Below, in pieces: positions 14,670 through 22,377 of a stretch of 34,723 nt of DNA. How positions within the stretch are numbered: the first letter of the stretch is position 1; every line of letters starts with the position of its first letter. A program made the translations under genes and the position numbers. Under the pieces are notes generated by a model. It saw nothing but the letters and a program-made list of their open reading frames with translations. It was not told the origin of the DNA and ran no database searches. This stretch comes from Bacteroidales bacterium UBA6192 (GTDB taxonomy: Bacteria; Bacteroidota; Bacteroidia; Bacteroidales; F082), in assembly GCA_002422725.1 (NCBI GenBank), contig DITE01000076.1, forward strand, positions 1 to 34,723, read 5' to 3'.

Positions 14670-15917
14670 TCAGGTATTAATAATATCGGCCATATCGCTG
14701 CTGTACTGATGCTTTTCAAGCTTTTCCTTCACTTCAGCAAAGGCTTTGATGGTGTAGGCTACATCTTCCAGGGTGTGGACAGCCGTTGGGATAAGCCTGA
14801 GCAATATAACGCCTTTGGGCACAACAGGATACGTGACAATAGAGCAGAAAATATTGTAATTCTCACGTAGATCGAATGTAATTTGCGTGGCTTCACCCAC
14901 GCCACCATACAGCATCACGGGAGTAACTGGCGATTCGGTATTCCCGATATCCAGTCCTTTGGCTTTTAATCCTTCCTGCAGCGCATGGACGATAGTCCAA
15001 AGCTTTTCGCGGTGCTGTGGTTCGTTGCGCAGCATTTCGAGCCGCTTCAAAGCGCCGATAACCATTGGCATTGGCAATGATTTAGCAAAAATCTGCGAGC
15101 GCATATTATACATCAGGTATTTGATAACTTGCTTACTCCCAGCGATAAAACCACCTATTCCGGCCATTGATTTGGCAAAAGTTCCGAAATATAAATCTAC
15201 TTTTTCCTGCACTCCGAAATGCTGGTCGGTGCCTGCGCCGGTCGATCCCATAGTGCCAAAGCCGTGGGCGTCATCAACCAGCAGCCTGAAATTGTACTTT
15301 TCCTTGAGATCGGTAATATCTTTCAGCTTGCCCAGGTCGCCCGACATGCCATAAACGCCTTCGGTTATCACGAGGATTCCGCCACCCGTTTGTTCAGTCA
15401 TTTTTTTTGCCCTGCGCAACTGGGTTTCTAAGTTCTCAATGTTGTTATGAGGATATACAAACCGTTTTCCAAAATGCAGTCTCATCCCATCGATGATACA
15501 GGCATGGGCTTCAGAGTCATAAACGATCACGTCTTTACGATCGACAAGCGAGTTGATCACACTCACCATGCCCTGATACCCGTAGTTGAGCAGATAGGCA
15601 GCTTCACGGCCAACGAATGCGGCAAGTTCACGCTCCAGCTGTTCGTGATACACTGTTTGTCCCGACATCATGCGGGCGCCCATGGGGGAGGCCATGCCAA
15701 ATTCGGCTGCTCCTTCTGCATCAGCCTTTCGCACCTCGGGATGATTGGCAAGCCCGAGGTAGTTGTTCAGGCTCCAGATCAACTTCTCTTTTCCTCTGAA
15801 TTTCATCCTTGGGCCAATTTCACCCTCTAATTTGGGAAACATGAAATAACCTTCTGTCTGATCGGCATATTGACCCAGCGGGCCCATATTCACTGTGCAT
15901 TTATTGAAAATATCCAC
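14670..15917 (-). CDS. PLP-dependent alpha-oxoamine synthase (serine palmitoyltransferase or cysteate acyltransferase type)
   Basis: A 415-residue fold-type I PLP enzyme of the alpha-oxoamine synthase family, which joins an amino acid to an acyl thioester with loss of CO2. The PLP lysine is Lys249 in TFAKSMAGIGG. The Asp that contacts the pyridine nitrogen is in DDAHGFG (215-221), and the NNYLGLANHPEV signature lies near residue 50. In Bacteroidota this kind of enzyme makes the 3-ketosphinganine base of sphingolipids or the capnine base of sulfonolipids. KBL and BioF are less likely because no biotin or threonine genes are nearby. Which amino acid it uses cannot be read from the sequence by eye. 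It has its own -7 box and diverges from bamD. Confidence 0.85.
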   Translation of the reverse strand: MDIFNKCTVNMGPLGQYADQTEGYFMFPKLEGEIGPRMKFRGKEKLIWSLNNYLGLANHPEVRKADAEGAAEFGMASPMGARMMSGQTVYHEQLERELAAFVGREAAYLLNYGYQGMVSVINSLVDRKDVIVYDSEAHACIIDGMRLHFGKRFVYPHNNIENLETQLRRAKKMTEQTGGGILVITEGVYGMSGDLGKLKDITDLKEKYNFRLLVDDAHGFGTMGSTGAGTDQHFGVQEKVDLYFGTFAKSMAGIGGFIAGSKQVIKYLMYNMRSQIFAKSLPMPMVIGALKRLEMLRNEPQHREKLWTIVHALQEGLKAKGLDIGNTESPVTPVMLYGGVGEATQITFDLRENYNIFCSIVTYPVVPKGVILLRLIPTAVHTLEDVAYTIKAFAEVKEKLEKHQYSSDMADIINT

Positions 15918-15942
15918 GTATTATTGATTTTTTAATTTGACG

Positions 15943-15950
15943 CAAAGGTA
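15943..15950 (-). promoter_or_regulatory. Bacteroidota -7 box (TACCTTTG) for the oxoamine synthase gene
   Basis: TACCTTTG on the minus strand lies 25 nt upstream of the ATG at 15917. It is an exact TAnnTTTG match. Confidence 0.55.
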
Positions 15951-16171
15951 GAAAAATGCTTGAAGTATAAGGTTAACGAATTGTTTCATTTTTACATACA
16001 TTTGTTACCGCATACCAGTTGCCCGGCGATCATCTATTTGTATCAACTCGTTTTTTTTGCGCATTATGTTGATTTAATAATACTTGGAATATTTGAAGGC
16101 AGAAAGATATATGAGCTTATCTGGCAGGCAAACCGACTGAATCTTAAGATAATATTTAAGGAGTTTAATCG

Positions 16172-16201
16172 TTTGGGCTGTACGTTTTTTTTATACTTTT
16201 G
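16172..16201 (+). promoter_or_regulatory. Complete Bacteroidota promoter (TTTG-N18-TACTTTTG) for the bamD cluster
   Basis: TTTG at 16172-16175 and TACTTTTG at 16194-16201 have an 18-nt spacer, close to the published -33/-7 arrangement. The box ends only 4 nt before the bamD ATG, so transcription should start at or next to the start codon. Confidence 0.75.
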
Positions 16202-16205
16202 CCGC

Positions 16206-17003
16206 ATGTTTCAGAAAACCGCTTTTTTTAGCCTGATAATTTTAGTAATGGCTTTAGGTTCGTGCAAGAGCACTTACCAGAAATTGCTTAAGAGTACGGA
16301 CCAGGAGGCCAAGTACGAAGCTGCCATTGATTACTTCGAAAAAAAGAATTACACCAAGGCGCTGGAGCTTTTCGACCTGCTGCAGGCGGTTTTCCGCGGG
16401 ACCTCCAAAGGTGAAGAGATTTCATACAGGATGGCCTATTGCTACTACAATCTCGAGGATTATATTGTTGCCAGTTACTATTTTAAAAAGCATGCTCAGA
16501 CCTACCCCTTGTCAGTAAGGGCGGAAGAGTGTCTGTATATGAATGCTTATTGCTATTTTCTCGATTCGCCGCGTTACAGCCTCGACCAGTCAAACACACT
16601 GGAAGCTTTAAAAGAACTTCAGGCGTTCATTGATCTGTATCCAAGAAGTAGCCGCGTTGCCGAAGCCAATAACCTGATTGATGAACTCAGAGCTAAGCTT
16701 GAGCAAAAAGATTACAATATTGCCATACTTTTTTACAAGATGCGTGATTATATGGCAGCCATAACTTCATTTCAAAATTTACTTAAGCGATTCCCAGATA
16801 CAGAGCGGCGCGAAGAAGTTTTAAATTACATGACACTTGCTTACTTTGAGTTTGCTGAAAGAAGTATTCCTGAGAAGCGTCGCGAAAGATATGAATCGGC
16901 CATTGAAACCTACAATAACTTATTGTATCAGTATCCTGAAAGCAAGTATCTGAAAAGCCTTGAACCTGTTCAGGCAGAGTCACGTAAAAAATTGTCCAAT
17001 TAA
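16206..17003 (+). CDS. bamD: Outer membrane protein assembly factor BamD (lipoprotein)
   Basis: A 265-residue lipoprotein of the BAM complex, which inserts beta-barrel proteins into the outer membrane. The signal peptide has a lipobox LGSC with lipidated Cys20. The rest consists of TPR-like helical pairs (YFEKKNYTKALELFD, YCYYNLEDYIVASYYFKK, YKMRDYMAAITSFQNLL and SAIETYNNLLYQYPESKY), about five repeats as in the YfiO/BamD family. A longer in-frame extension back to 15960 was rejected because it would bury the signal peptide and start upstream of the promoter. The gene begins the bamD-rpoZ-coaBC-porD-recN cluster seen in many Bacteroidota. Confidence 0.93.
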   Translation: MFQKTAFFSLIILVMALGSCKSTYQKLLKSTDQEAKYEAAIDYFEKKNYTKALELFDLLQAVFRGTSKGEEISYRMAYCYYNLEDYIVASYYFKKHAQTYPLSVRAEECLYMNAYCYFLDSPRYSLDQSNTLEALKELQAFIDLYPRSSRVAEANNLIDELRAKLEQKDYNIAILFYKMRDYMAAITSFQNLLKRFPDTERREEVLNYMTLAYFEFAERSIPEKRRERYESAIETYNNLLYQYPESKYLKSLEPVQAESRKKLSN

Positions 17004-17018
17004 TTTCCCCCTATAAAT

Positions 17019-17354
17019 ATGGATGTTAAAAAATCAAAAACAGAAACCACTGCAGTAACACGTCAGGTGGATTTATTCTACAAGAGTACCGGGAATATCT
17101 ACGAATCAGTAGCTATTTTGTCGAAGCGTGCCAATCAGATTTCCCTCGAAATGAAGGAAGAGCTGAATAAGAAGATTGCTGAGTTCTCGTCAGCTACCGA
17201 CAATCTCGAAGAGGTTTTTGAGAACCGCGAGCAAATCGAGATCGCACGCTATTATGAGCGCCTGCCAAAACCAAGTCTGATGGCTGTGCAGGAGTTTCTG
17301 ACCGAACAGGTTTACTTCCGTAATCCCCGTAAGGAACAGGGAAACGAGTTTTAG
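17019..17354 (+). CDS. rpoZ: RNA polymerase omega subunit, Bacteroidota type
   Basis: A 111-residue protein with the core STGNIYESVAILSKRANQIS, matching the omega/Rpb6-like family in Bacteroidota. Omega binds the beta-prime C-terminus and helps assemble RNA polymerase. An acidic coiled segment (residues 45-75) and a conserved tail (KPSLMAVQEFLTEQVYFRNP) follow. The gene starts 15 bp after bamD and ends 12 bp before coaBC, with no terminator, so it is cotranscribed with both. The assignment relies on the family pattern plus the usual position between bamD and coaBC. Confidence 0.85.
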   Translation: MDVKKSKTETTAVTRQVDLFYKSTGNIYESVAILSKRANQISLEMKEELNKKIAEFSSATDNLEEVFENREQIEIARYYERLPKPSLMAVQEFLTEQVYFRNPRKEQGNEF

Positions 17355-17366
17355 TAATTCTAAACC

Positions 17367-18584
17367 ATGCTCAAGGGTAAGAAAATCCTGATAGGCATCA
17401 CCGGAAGCATAGCTGCTTACAAGATACCTTTGTTGGTACGCTTGCTTAAAAAAGCCGGTGCTGAAGTCAGGATTGTCATGACCCCCTTTGCCAAAGAGTT
17501 TGTTACCCCGCTCACACTATCTACTTTAAGTGGCCAACCCGTTGGCGGTGATTTCTTTAACCGTGAGAACGGCGAATGGCAAAGTCATGTTGAACTGGGA
17601 CTATGGGCCGATTTGCTGCTGATTGCCCCAGCAACAGCCAACTCACTGGCTAAAATGCGCATGGGAATTGCTGATAATTATTTGTTGACTGTTTATCTGT
17701 CGGCACGTTGTCCGGTCATGTTTGCCCCGGCAATGGATCTTGACATGTTTAAGCATCCAACAACACAGGAAAATATTAAAGTGCTGGAACAAAGAGGGCA
17801 TTTGCTCATCGCTCCTGCAACGGGCGAGCTTGCCAGTGGGCTTTGTGGCGAAGGACGCATGGAAGAACCCGAAACAATCTACCAATTTATTCTTGGTTTT
17901 TTCGGTCAACAGCATCGGTTTGCCGGTAAAACTGTACTCGTTTCTGCCGGACCAACCCACGAAAGTATCGATCCGGTGCGATTTATCGGAAATCATAGCA
18001 CAGGTTTGATGGGCATTGAAATTGCCAGGGCTTTCGCCCGCGAGGGAGCTGTCGTTGATCTTGTGATGGGGCCAACCAATTTGCAGGTTTCCCATGAGAA
18101 TATCCATGTTTTTCCGGTGACCACGGCACAGGAAATGCATGACCGATGTATACTGCTGTTTCAGCAAGCTCAGATCACTGTTATGACTGCTGCTGTGGCT
18201 GATTACCGGCCAAAGTCGGTTGCCTCCGGAAAAATAAAGAAAACACAGGAAAACCTTCGGATCGAACTTGAGCCAACTCCGGATATTCTACAGGAAATGG
18301 GCAGCAGGAAGCATCATAGCCAGACACTCGTCGGGTTTGCTCTTGAAACAGATAATGAACTGCATAACGCAAAAGAGAAACTAAAACGTAAGAATCTGGA
18401 CCTGATCGTAATGAATTCGTTGAAAGACGAAGGTGCCGGGTTCAGGCACATGACGAATAAGGTTAGCCTGATTGATGCGAAAGGAGAGGCGACCCACTAC
18501 GATCAGAAACCAAAATCGCAGGTTGCATCTGACATACTGGATTATATTTATACGATCATGCACACTTCCGACGTTAACAGTTGA
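17367..18584 (+). CDS. coaBC: Bifunctional phosphopantothenoylcysteine decarboxylase / phosphopantothenate-cysteine ligase
   Basis: A 405-residue coenzyme A biosynthesis enzyme. The N-terminal CoaC half is an FMN-dependent decarboxylase with GITGSIAAYK, the active-site His in SHVELGLWADLLLIAPATAN and the substrate-binding PAMDLDM. The Cys loop reads ASGLCGEGRM instead of the ACG form of E. coli. The C-terminal CoaB half is the ligase, starting near residue 190 with VLVSAGPTHESIDPVRFIGN and carrying TAAVADYRPK and GFALETDN. The stop is 1 bp before the porD start, so the genes are cotranscribed. Confidence 0.96.
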   Translation: MLKGKKILIGITGSIAAYKIPLLVRLLKKAGAEVRIVMTPFAKEFVTPLTLSTLSGQPVGGDFFNRENGEWQSHVELGLWADLLLIAPATANSLAKMRMGIADNYLLTVYLSARCPVMFAPAMDLDMFKHPTTQENIKVLEQRGHLLIAPATGELASGLCGEGRMEEPETIYQFILGFFGQQHRFAGKTVLVSAGPTHESIDPVRFIGNHSTGLMGIEIARAFAREGAVVDLVMGPTNLQVSHENIHVFPVTTAQEMHDRCILLFQQAQITVMTAAVADYRPKSVASGKIKKTQENLRIELEPTPDILQEMGSRKHHSQTLVGFALETDNELHNAKEKLKRKNLDLIVMNSLKDEGAGFRHMTNKVSLIDAKGEATHYDQKPKSQVASDILDYIYTIMHTSDVNS

Positions 18585-18585
18585 T

Positions 18586-19482
18586 ATGAAGAAAATCTTA
18601 ATAGCTATCGTTTTACTTTATACAGCAGCCCAAGGTCGTGCTCAGGAATTCCTTTGCGACGTGCAGGTAACTGCCCCAACAGTTGAAGGAACCGACCGTA
18701 GGGTGTTCGAAGCCTTGCAGGAAGCCATTTACGATTTTATGAACAACCGTAAATGGACTAATCTCAACTTAAAACTGGAAGAGAGAATTGAATGTACGAT
18801 GGTGCTGACTGTGCGGGAACGGATTTCGTCCGATGAGTTCAAAGGCACCTTGAATATTGTCTTGCGTCGACCTGTTTTTAAATCATCTTACAATAGTGTG
18901 CTTCTGAATTATATTGACGACAATATTCAATTCAGATATATTGAAAATCAGCCACTTGATTATAATGACAATTCCTTTACCTCGAATCTTACATCCATAT
19001 TGGCATACTACTGTTATATCTTTCTGGGACTCGATTTCGACAGCTTTTCACCTATGGGTGGCGAACCCTTTTATCAGGCTGCTGAAGCCATTGTAAACAC
19101 AGCGCAGAATGCCAACGAAAGTGGATGGAAAGCGTTCGACGGAACGAAAAACAGATACTGGCTCGTTGAAAACCTGCGCAATACTGCCTTTAAACCGATG
19201 CGCCAGTTTTTGTATGAATATCACCGTACTGGTATGGATTTAATGTCGGAAAAGCCTGATGAAGGCAGAGCTGCCATCGGCGCCAGCCTGAGCCATTTAG
19301 AAAAGATGTACCGCGACCGTCCGGGATTGTTTTTGTTGCAACTTGTGCTCGAAGCCAAACGCGATGAAATTATTCAGGTATATTCGCAGGGTAGTCCTCA
19401 GGAGAAGACAAAGATTACCAACCTGATGCGCGAAATCGACCCGGCAAATAGTTCTACATACGAAAAAATCATCAGGCGCTAA
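18586..19482 (+). CDS. porD: Type IX secretion system protein PorD (DUF4835 family)
   Basis: A 298-residue periplasmic protein with a signal peptide (MKKILIAIVLLYTAAQGRA, cleavage near Ala19). The mature part matches the DUF4835/PorD pattern: EFLCDVQVTAP, then YDFMNNRKWTNL, LNIVLRRPVF, the conserved SILAYYCYIFLGLDFDSFSP block, and a helical C-terminus with NLRNTAFKPMRQFLYEYH. PorD is annotated as a T9SS component, but its exact role is poorly defined. The ATG at 18586 was chosen over a longer frame starting inside coaBC because it gives a clean signal peptide. The neighbours coaBC and recN are its usual companions. Confidence 0.87.
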   Translation: MKKILIAIVLLYTAAQGRAQEFLCDVQVTAPTVEGTDRRVFEALQEAIYDFMNNRKWTNLNLKLEERIECTMVLTVRERISSDEFKGTLNIVLRRPVFKSSYNSVLLNYIDDNIQFRYIENQPLDYNDNSFTSNLTSILAYYCYIFLGLDFDSFSPMGGEPFYQAAEAIVNTAQNANESGWKAFDGTKNRYWLVENLRNTAFKPMRQFLYEYHRTGMDLMSEKPDEGRAAIGASLSHLEKMYRDRPGLFLLQLVLEAKRDEIIQVYSQGSPQEKTKITNLMREIDPANSSTYEKIIRR

Positions 19483-19497
19483 GTCACTTCAATTGAC

Positions 19498-19505
19498 TAT
19501 TTTTG
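19498..19505 (+). promoter_or_regulatory. Bacteroidota -7 box (TATTTTTG) for recN
   Basis: TATTTTTG lies in the 42-bp gap after porD and ends 19 nt before the recN ATG. recN may thus have its own promoter in addition to read-through. Confidence 0.5.
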
Positions 19506-19524
19506 CGTTAAACAGCGCACTCCT

Positions 19525-21186
19525 ATGCTCACCCATCTCAGTGTTTCCAATTATGCATTGATTGAATCTCTCGAACTTGATTTCAATAGAGGATTTACAG
19601 CCATTACAGGTGAAACCGGGGCAGGGAAATCCATCCTGGTTGGCGCTCTGGGTCTGGCACTTGGCAACAGGGCCGATCTGGATGTTCTTTTAGACAAAGC
19701 ACAAAAATGTATTGTAGAGGCTGTTTTTGATATTTCAGCTTTGTTTCTTGCTGATTGGTTTCTTCAAAATGAGCTTGATTTTACGGAAGAATGTATCATG
19801 CGCCGCGAAATAAGTCCGGCGGGCAAATCCCGTGCTTTTATTAACGACAGTCAGGTCAATCTTGCTGTGATGAAGGAGCTGGGCGAACAATTGATTGATA
19901 TTCATTCACAACACGAATCTTTGCACCTGGGTGAAGCAACATTCCAGCTTCGCATGATTGATAGCCTTGCCGGAACACATGGCCGCAGGCAAACCTATCA
20001 TAAACTATTTAGCGAGCTTCAGTTCACCATTGCCAAACTTACTAAGCTTCATGAACAGCGACAAAAATCGCTTGCTGAGCGAGACTTCATGAAGTTTCAG
20101 TTCGACGAACTGACCCAGGCCAAATTGTCGGTGGAAGTATATCGTGAAATGGAACAGCGGATTGATGTACTCAATCATGCCGAAGAAATTGCTCAGGCCT
20201 TATTTGCTTCTGATCAGTTGTTAACAGGGGCCGAATCAAGTGTGCTTGTTCAGGTTTCTGAGGTAATGCATGAATTGCGGAAAATAAGGTTTTATATGCC
20301 ACAGCTTGAAGAGTTGACCCAACGTTTGGAAAGCTGTCAGATCGAATTGAAGGATATTACGGCAGAAATCAACCATCTGGAGAAATCAGAAAATTACGAT
20401 CCCCTTGAGCTCGAACGACTCAACCAACGAATTGGACTGATCACCCATCTTATGCACAAGCACCGTCTAAATGATATTGAATCTTTGATTGCCCTGATGC
20501 ATTCTTTTGAGGAAAAGCTGCTTGAAGCTGATTCTTTTGACGAACAAATCGAACGGTTTGAAAAACAACTGACAGTGCTCGACAAAGACGTTAACCGGCT
20601 GGCTGATGAACTTAGCCACGCCCGGACTGCAGTCTTACCAAATGTTGAGCAGCAGATAACACAGATTTTGCAGTCATTAGGTATGTTGAGTGCACAGTTC
20701 AGGGTTCAGCTCGAACCGCTTAACAAACCCGGGCCGGATGGTAAAGACAAAATCAGGTTTTTATTTACTGCTAACCGGGGTAGTCAGCCAGACGACATTT
20801 CAAGAATTGCATCAGGTGGCGAAATGTCACGACTTATGCTGGCCGTAAAAAGCCTGTTGTCGGAAGAAAGAATGCTGCCTACCATCATTTTTGATGAAAT
20901 TGATAGCGGTATTTCAGGAGAGGTTGCAGCAAAGGTGGGCCGTATTATGGCTTCTATGGCTCATAACAAACAGGTAATCAGTATTACGCATCTGCCTCAG
21001 ATTGCAGGCAAAGCCCATTTTCATTTGTTGGTTTATAAAGTGGAAGACCAAACAACCACTCGCTCCTTTATATCTCAACTGGATAAAAACAAGCGGGTTG
21101 AAGAAATTGCGCGGATGTTGAGCGACGAACATCCGACTGATGCATCGCTGCGTGCTGCAGCAGAATTAATGGGTCAGAACGAGTAA
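19525..21186 (+). CDS. recN: DNA repair protein RecN
   Basis: A 553-residue SMC-like ATPase acting in recombinational repair of double-strand breaks. The Walker A motif GETGAGKS is at 29-36 and the ABC signature ASGGEMSRL begins at 429. Walker B, IIFDEIDSG, is around 454-462, followed by a D-loop or H-loop region (VISITHLPQIAGKAHFH). The long central part (about 160-400) is rich in charged and leucine residues, consistent with the RecN coiled coil. Length and motifs are normal. It follows porD by 42 bp. Confidence 0.96.
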   Translation: MLTHLSVSNYALIESLELDFNRGFTAITGETGAGKSILVGALGLALGNRADLDVLLDKAQKCIVEAVFDISALFLADWFLQNELDFTEECIMRREISPAGKSRAFINDSQVNLAVMKELGEQLIDIHSQHESLHLGEATFQLRMIDSLAGTHGRRQTYHKLFSELQFTIAKLTKLHEQRQKSLAERDFMKFQFDELTQAKLSVEVYREMEQRIDVLNHAEEIAQALFASDQLLTGAESSVLVQVSEVMHELRKIRFYMPQLEELTQRLESCQIELKDITAEINHLEKSENYDPLELERLNQRIGLITHLMHKHRLNDIESLIALMHSFEEKLLEADSFDEQIERFEKQLTVLDKDVNRLADELSHARTAVLPNVEQQITQILQSLGMLSAQFRVQLEPLNKPGPDGKDKIRFLFTANRGSQPDDISRIASGGEMSRLMLAVKSLLSEERMLPTIIFDEIDSGISGEVAAKVGRIMASMAHNKQVISITHLPQIAGKAHFHLLVYKVEDQTTTRSFISQLDKNKRVEEIARMLSDEHPTDASLRAAAELMGQNE

Positions 21187-21270
21187 ATAGGCCTCCTGTC
21201 CATTGTTAATCTTGTCTAAGTATCAGTGTGTCAAATCAGTGCTTATTTAGATTGAATATAGGGAATGTTG

Positions 21271-21278
21271 TATCTTTG
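21271..21278 (+). promoter_or_regulatory. Bacteroidota -7 box (TATCTTTG) for fabI
   Basis: TATCTTTG ends 37 nt before the fabI ATG. A TTG at 21252-21254 could serve as a weak -33 element with a 16-nt spacer. Confidence 0.6.
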
Positions 21279-21315
21279 CGGCTTCATTGACAACCGCAAT
21301 TAAAAAACAATCATT

Positions 21316-22176
21316 ATGGCTTATAATTTACTGAAAGGGAAGAAGGGTATCATTTTCGGGGCGTTGGATGAAAAATCGATTGCCTGGAAAGTTGCAGAAA
21401 TGGCTCACGAAGAAGGCGCTGAATTTACCCTGAGCAACACACAAACGGCTATGCGCTTTGGCGAGATCAACCAACTGGCCGAAAAGTGTTCAGCTACAAT
21501 AATTCCTGCAGATGCAACTTCTACCGCCGACCTGACCCGGGTTTTTGAAGAAAGTATGAATATTTTCGGCGGAAAAGTTGATTTCGTGCTTCACTCTATT
21601 GGCATGTCGCTTAATGTGCGGAAGAAAAGAGTATACAATGATTTGAATCATGATTTTTTCATGAAAACACTCGATATTTCAGCGATTTCTTTTCATAAAA
21701 TGCTTCAGGTAGCCAACAAGCTCGATGCCATTAACGAATGGGGTTCTGTGGTTGCCTTGTCGTATATTGCGGCACAGCGCACCCTTTACGGATATAACGA
21801 TATGGCAGATGCCAAAGCACTCCTCGAATCCATCGCCAGAAGTTTTGGTTATATCTATGGCAGGGAGAAAAGGATCAGAATAAACACCATTTCGCAATCA
21901 CCCACCAAAACAACAGCGGGCAGTGGAGTGAAAGGAATCGATGGCCTCATGGATTTCACCGACAGGATGTCGCCACTTGGCAATGCAACAGCCGATGAGT
22001 GTGCCGGTTATTGTATTACGTTGTTTTCTGATCTCACACGAAAAGTAACGATGCAGAATCTCTTTCACGATGGGGGCTTTTCAAGTATGGGGATGAGCCT
22101 GAAAGCCATGAATATGTATAATAAAAGCATGTCGTGCGACTGCGATGATGTTGAAGAGAACATTGTGGAAGACTAA
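21316..22176 (+). CDS. fabI: Enoyl-[acyl-carrier-protein] reductase (NADH)
   Basis: FabI carries out the last reduction of each fatty-acid elongation cycle in the cytosol. The 286-residue protein is an atypical short-chain dehydrogenase with an N-terminal nucleotide-binding region (LLKGKKGIIFGALDEKSIAWKVAEMA). The Tyr-x6-Lys catalytic pair Tyr160 and Lys167 lies in YNDMADAK, and SQSPTKTTAGSG matches the flexible substrate-binding loop. The C-terminal tail, with a CDCDD cluster, extends somewhat beyond E. coli FabI (262 residues). It is the target type of triclosan-like inhibitors. It is transcribed alone behind its own promoter. Confidence 0.95.
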   Translation: MAYNLLKGKKGIIFGALDEKSIAWKVAEMAHEEGAEFTLSNTQTAMRFGEINQLAEKCSATIIPADATSTADLTRVFEESMNIFGGKVDFVLHSIGMSLNVRKKRVYNDLNHDFFMKTLDISAISFHKMLQVANKLDAINEWGSVVALSYIAAQRTLYGYNDMADAKALLESIARSFGYIYGREKRIRINTISQSPTKTTAGSGVKGIDGLMDFTDRMSPLGNATADECAGYCITLFSDLTRKVTMQNLFHDGGFSSMGMSLKAMNMYNKSMSCDCDDVEENIVED

Positions 22177-22377
22177 TATATAGTTTAATCCCCTTTTTTT
22201 CTGCGATGTAGTTATTTTTCAGACTACGATTTGTTTGAATTGATTAGCCTGTGTTTATTGTTGAAAAACCTGAGATGGTATGGAAATTGCCTTAAGCATT
22301 GTCATAGCAGATGAATTTTTAATTTCTGTAATGACCAAACCGATTTCTTATTATTTTAGGGGTCTCATTACAATCCT

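Noticed and set aside
15960..16205. 82-codon N-terminal extension of BamD
   Set aside because: It lies upstream of the promoter and would bury a perfect lipoprotein signal peptide.
18472..18585. 38-codon extension of PorD into coaBC
   Set aside because: It overlaps the coaBC coding end and would put the signal peptide inside the protein.
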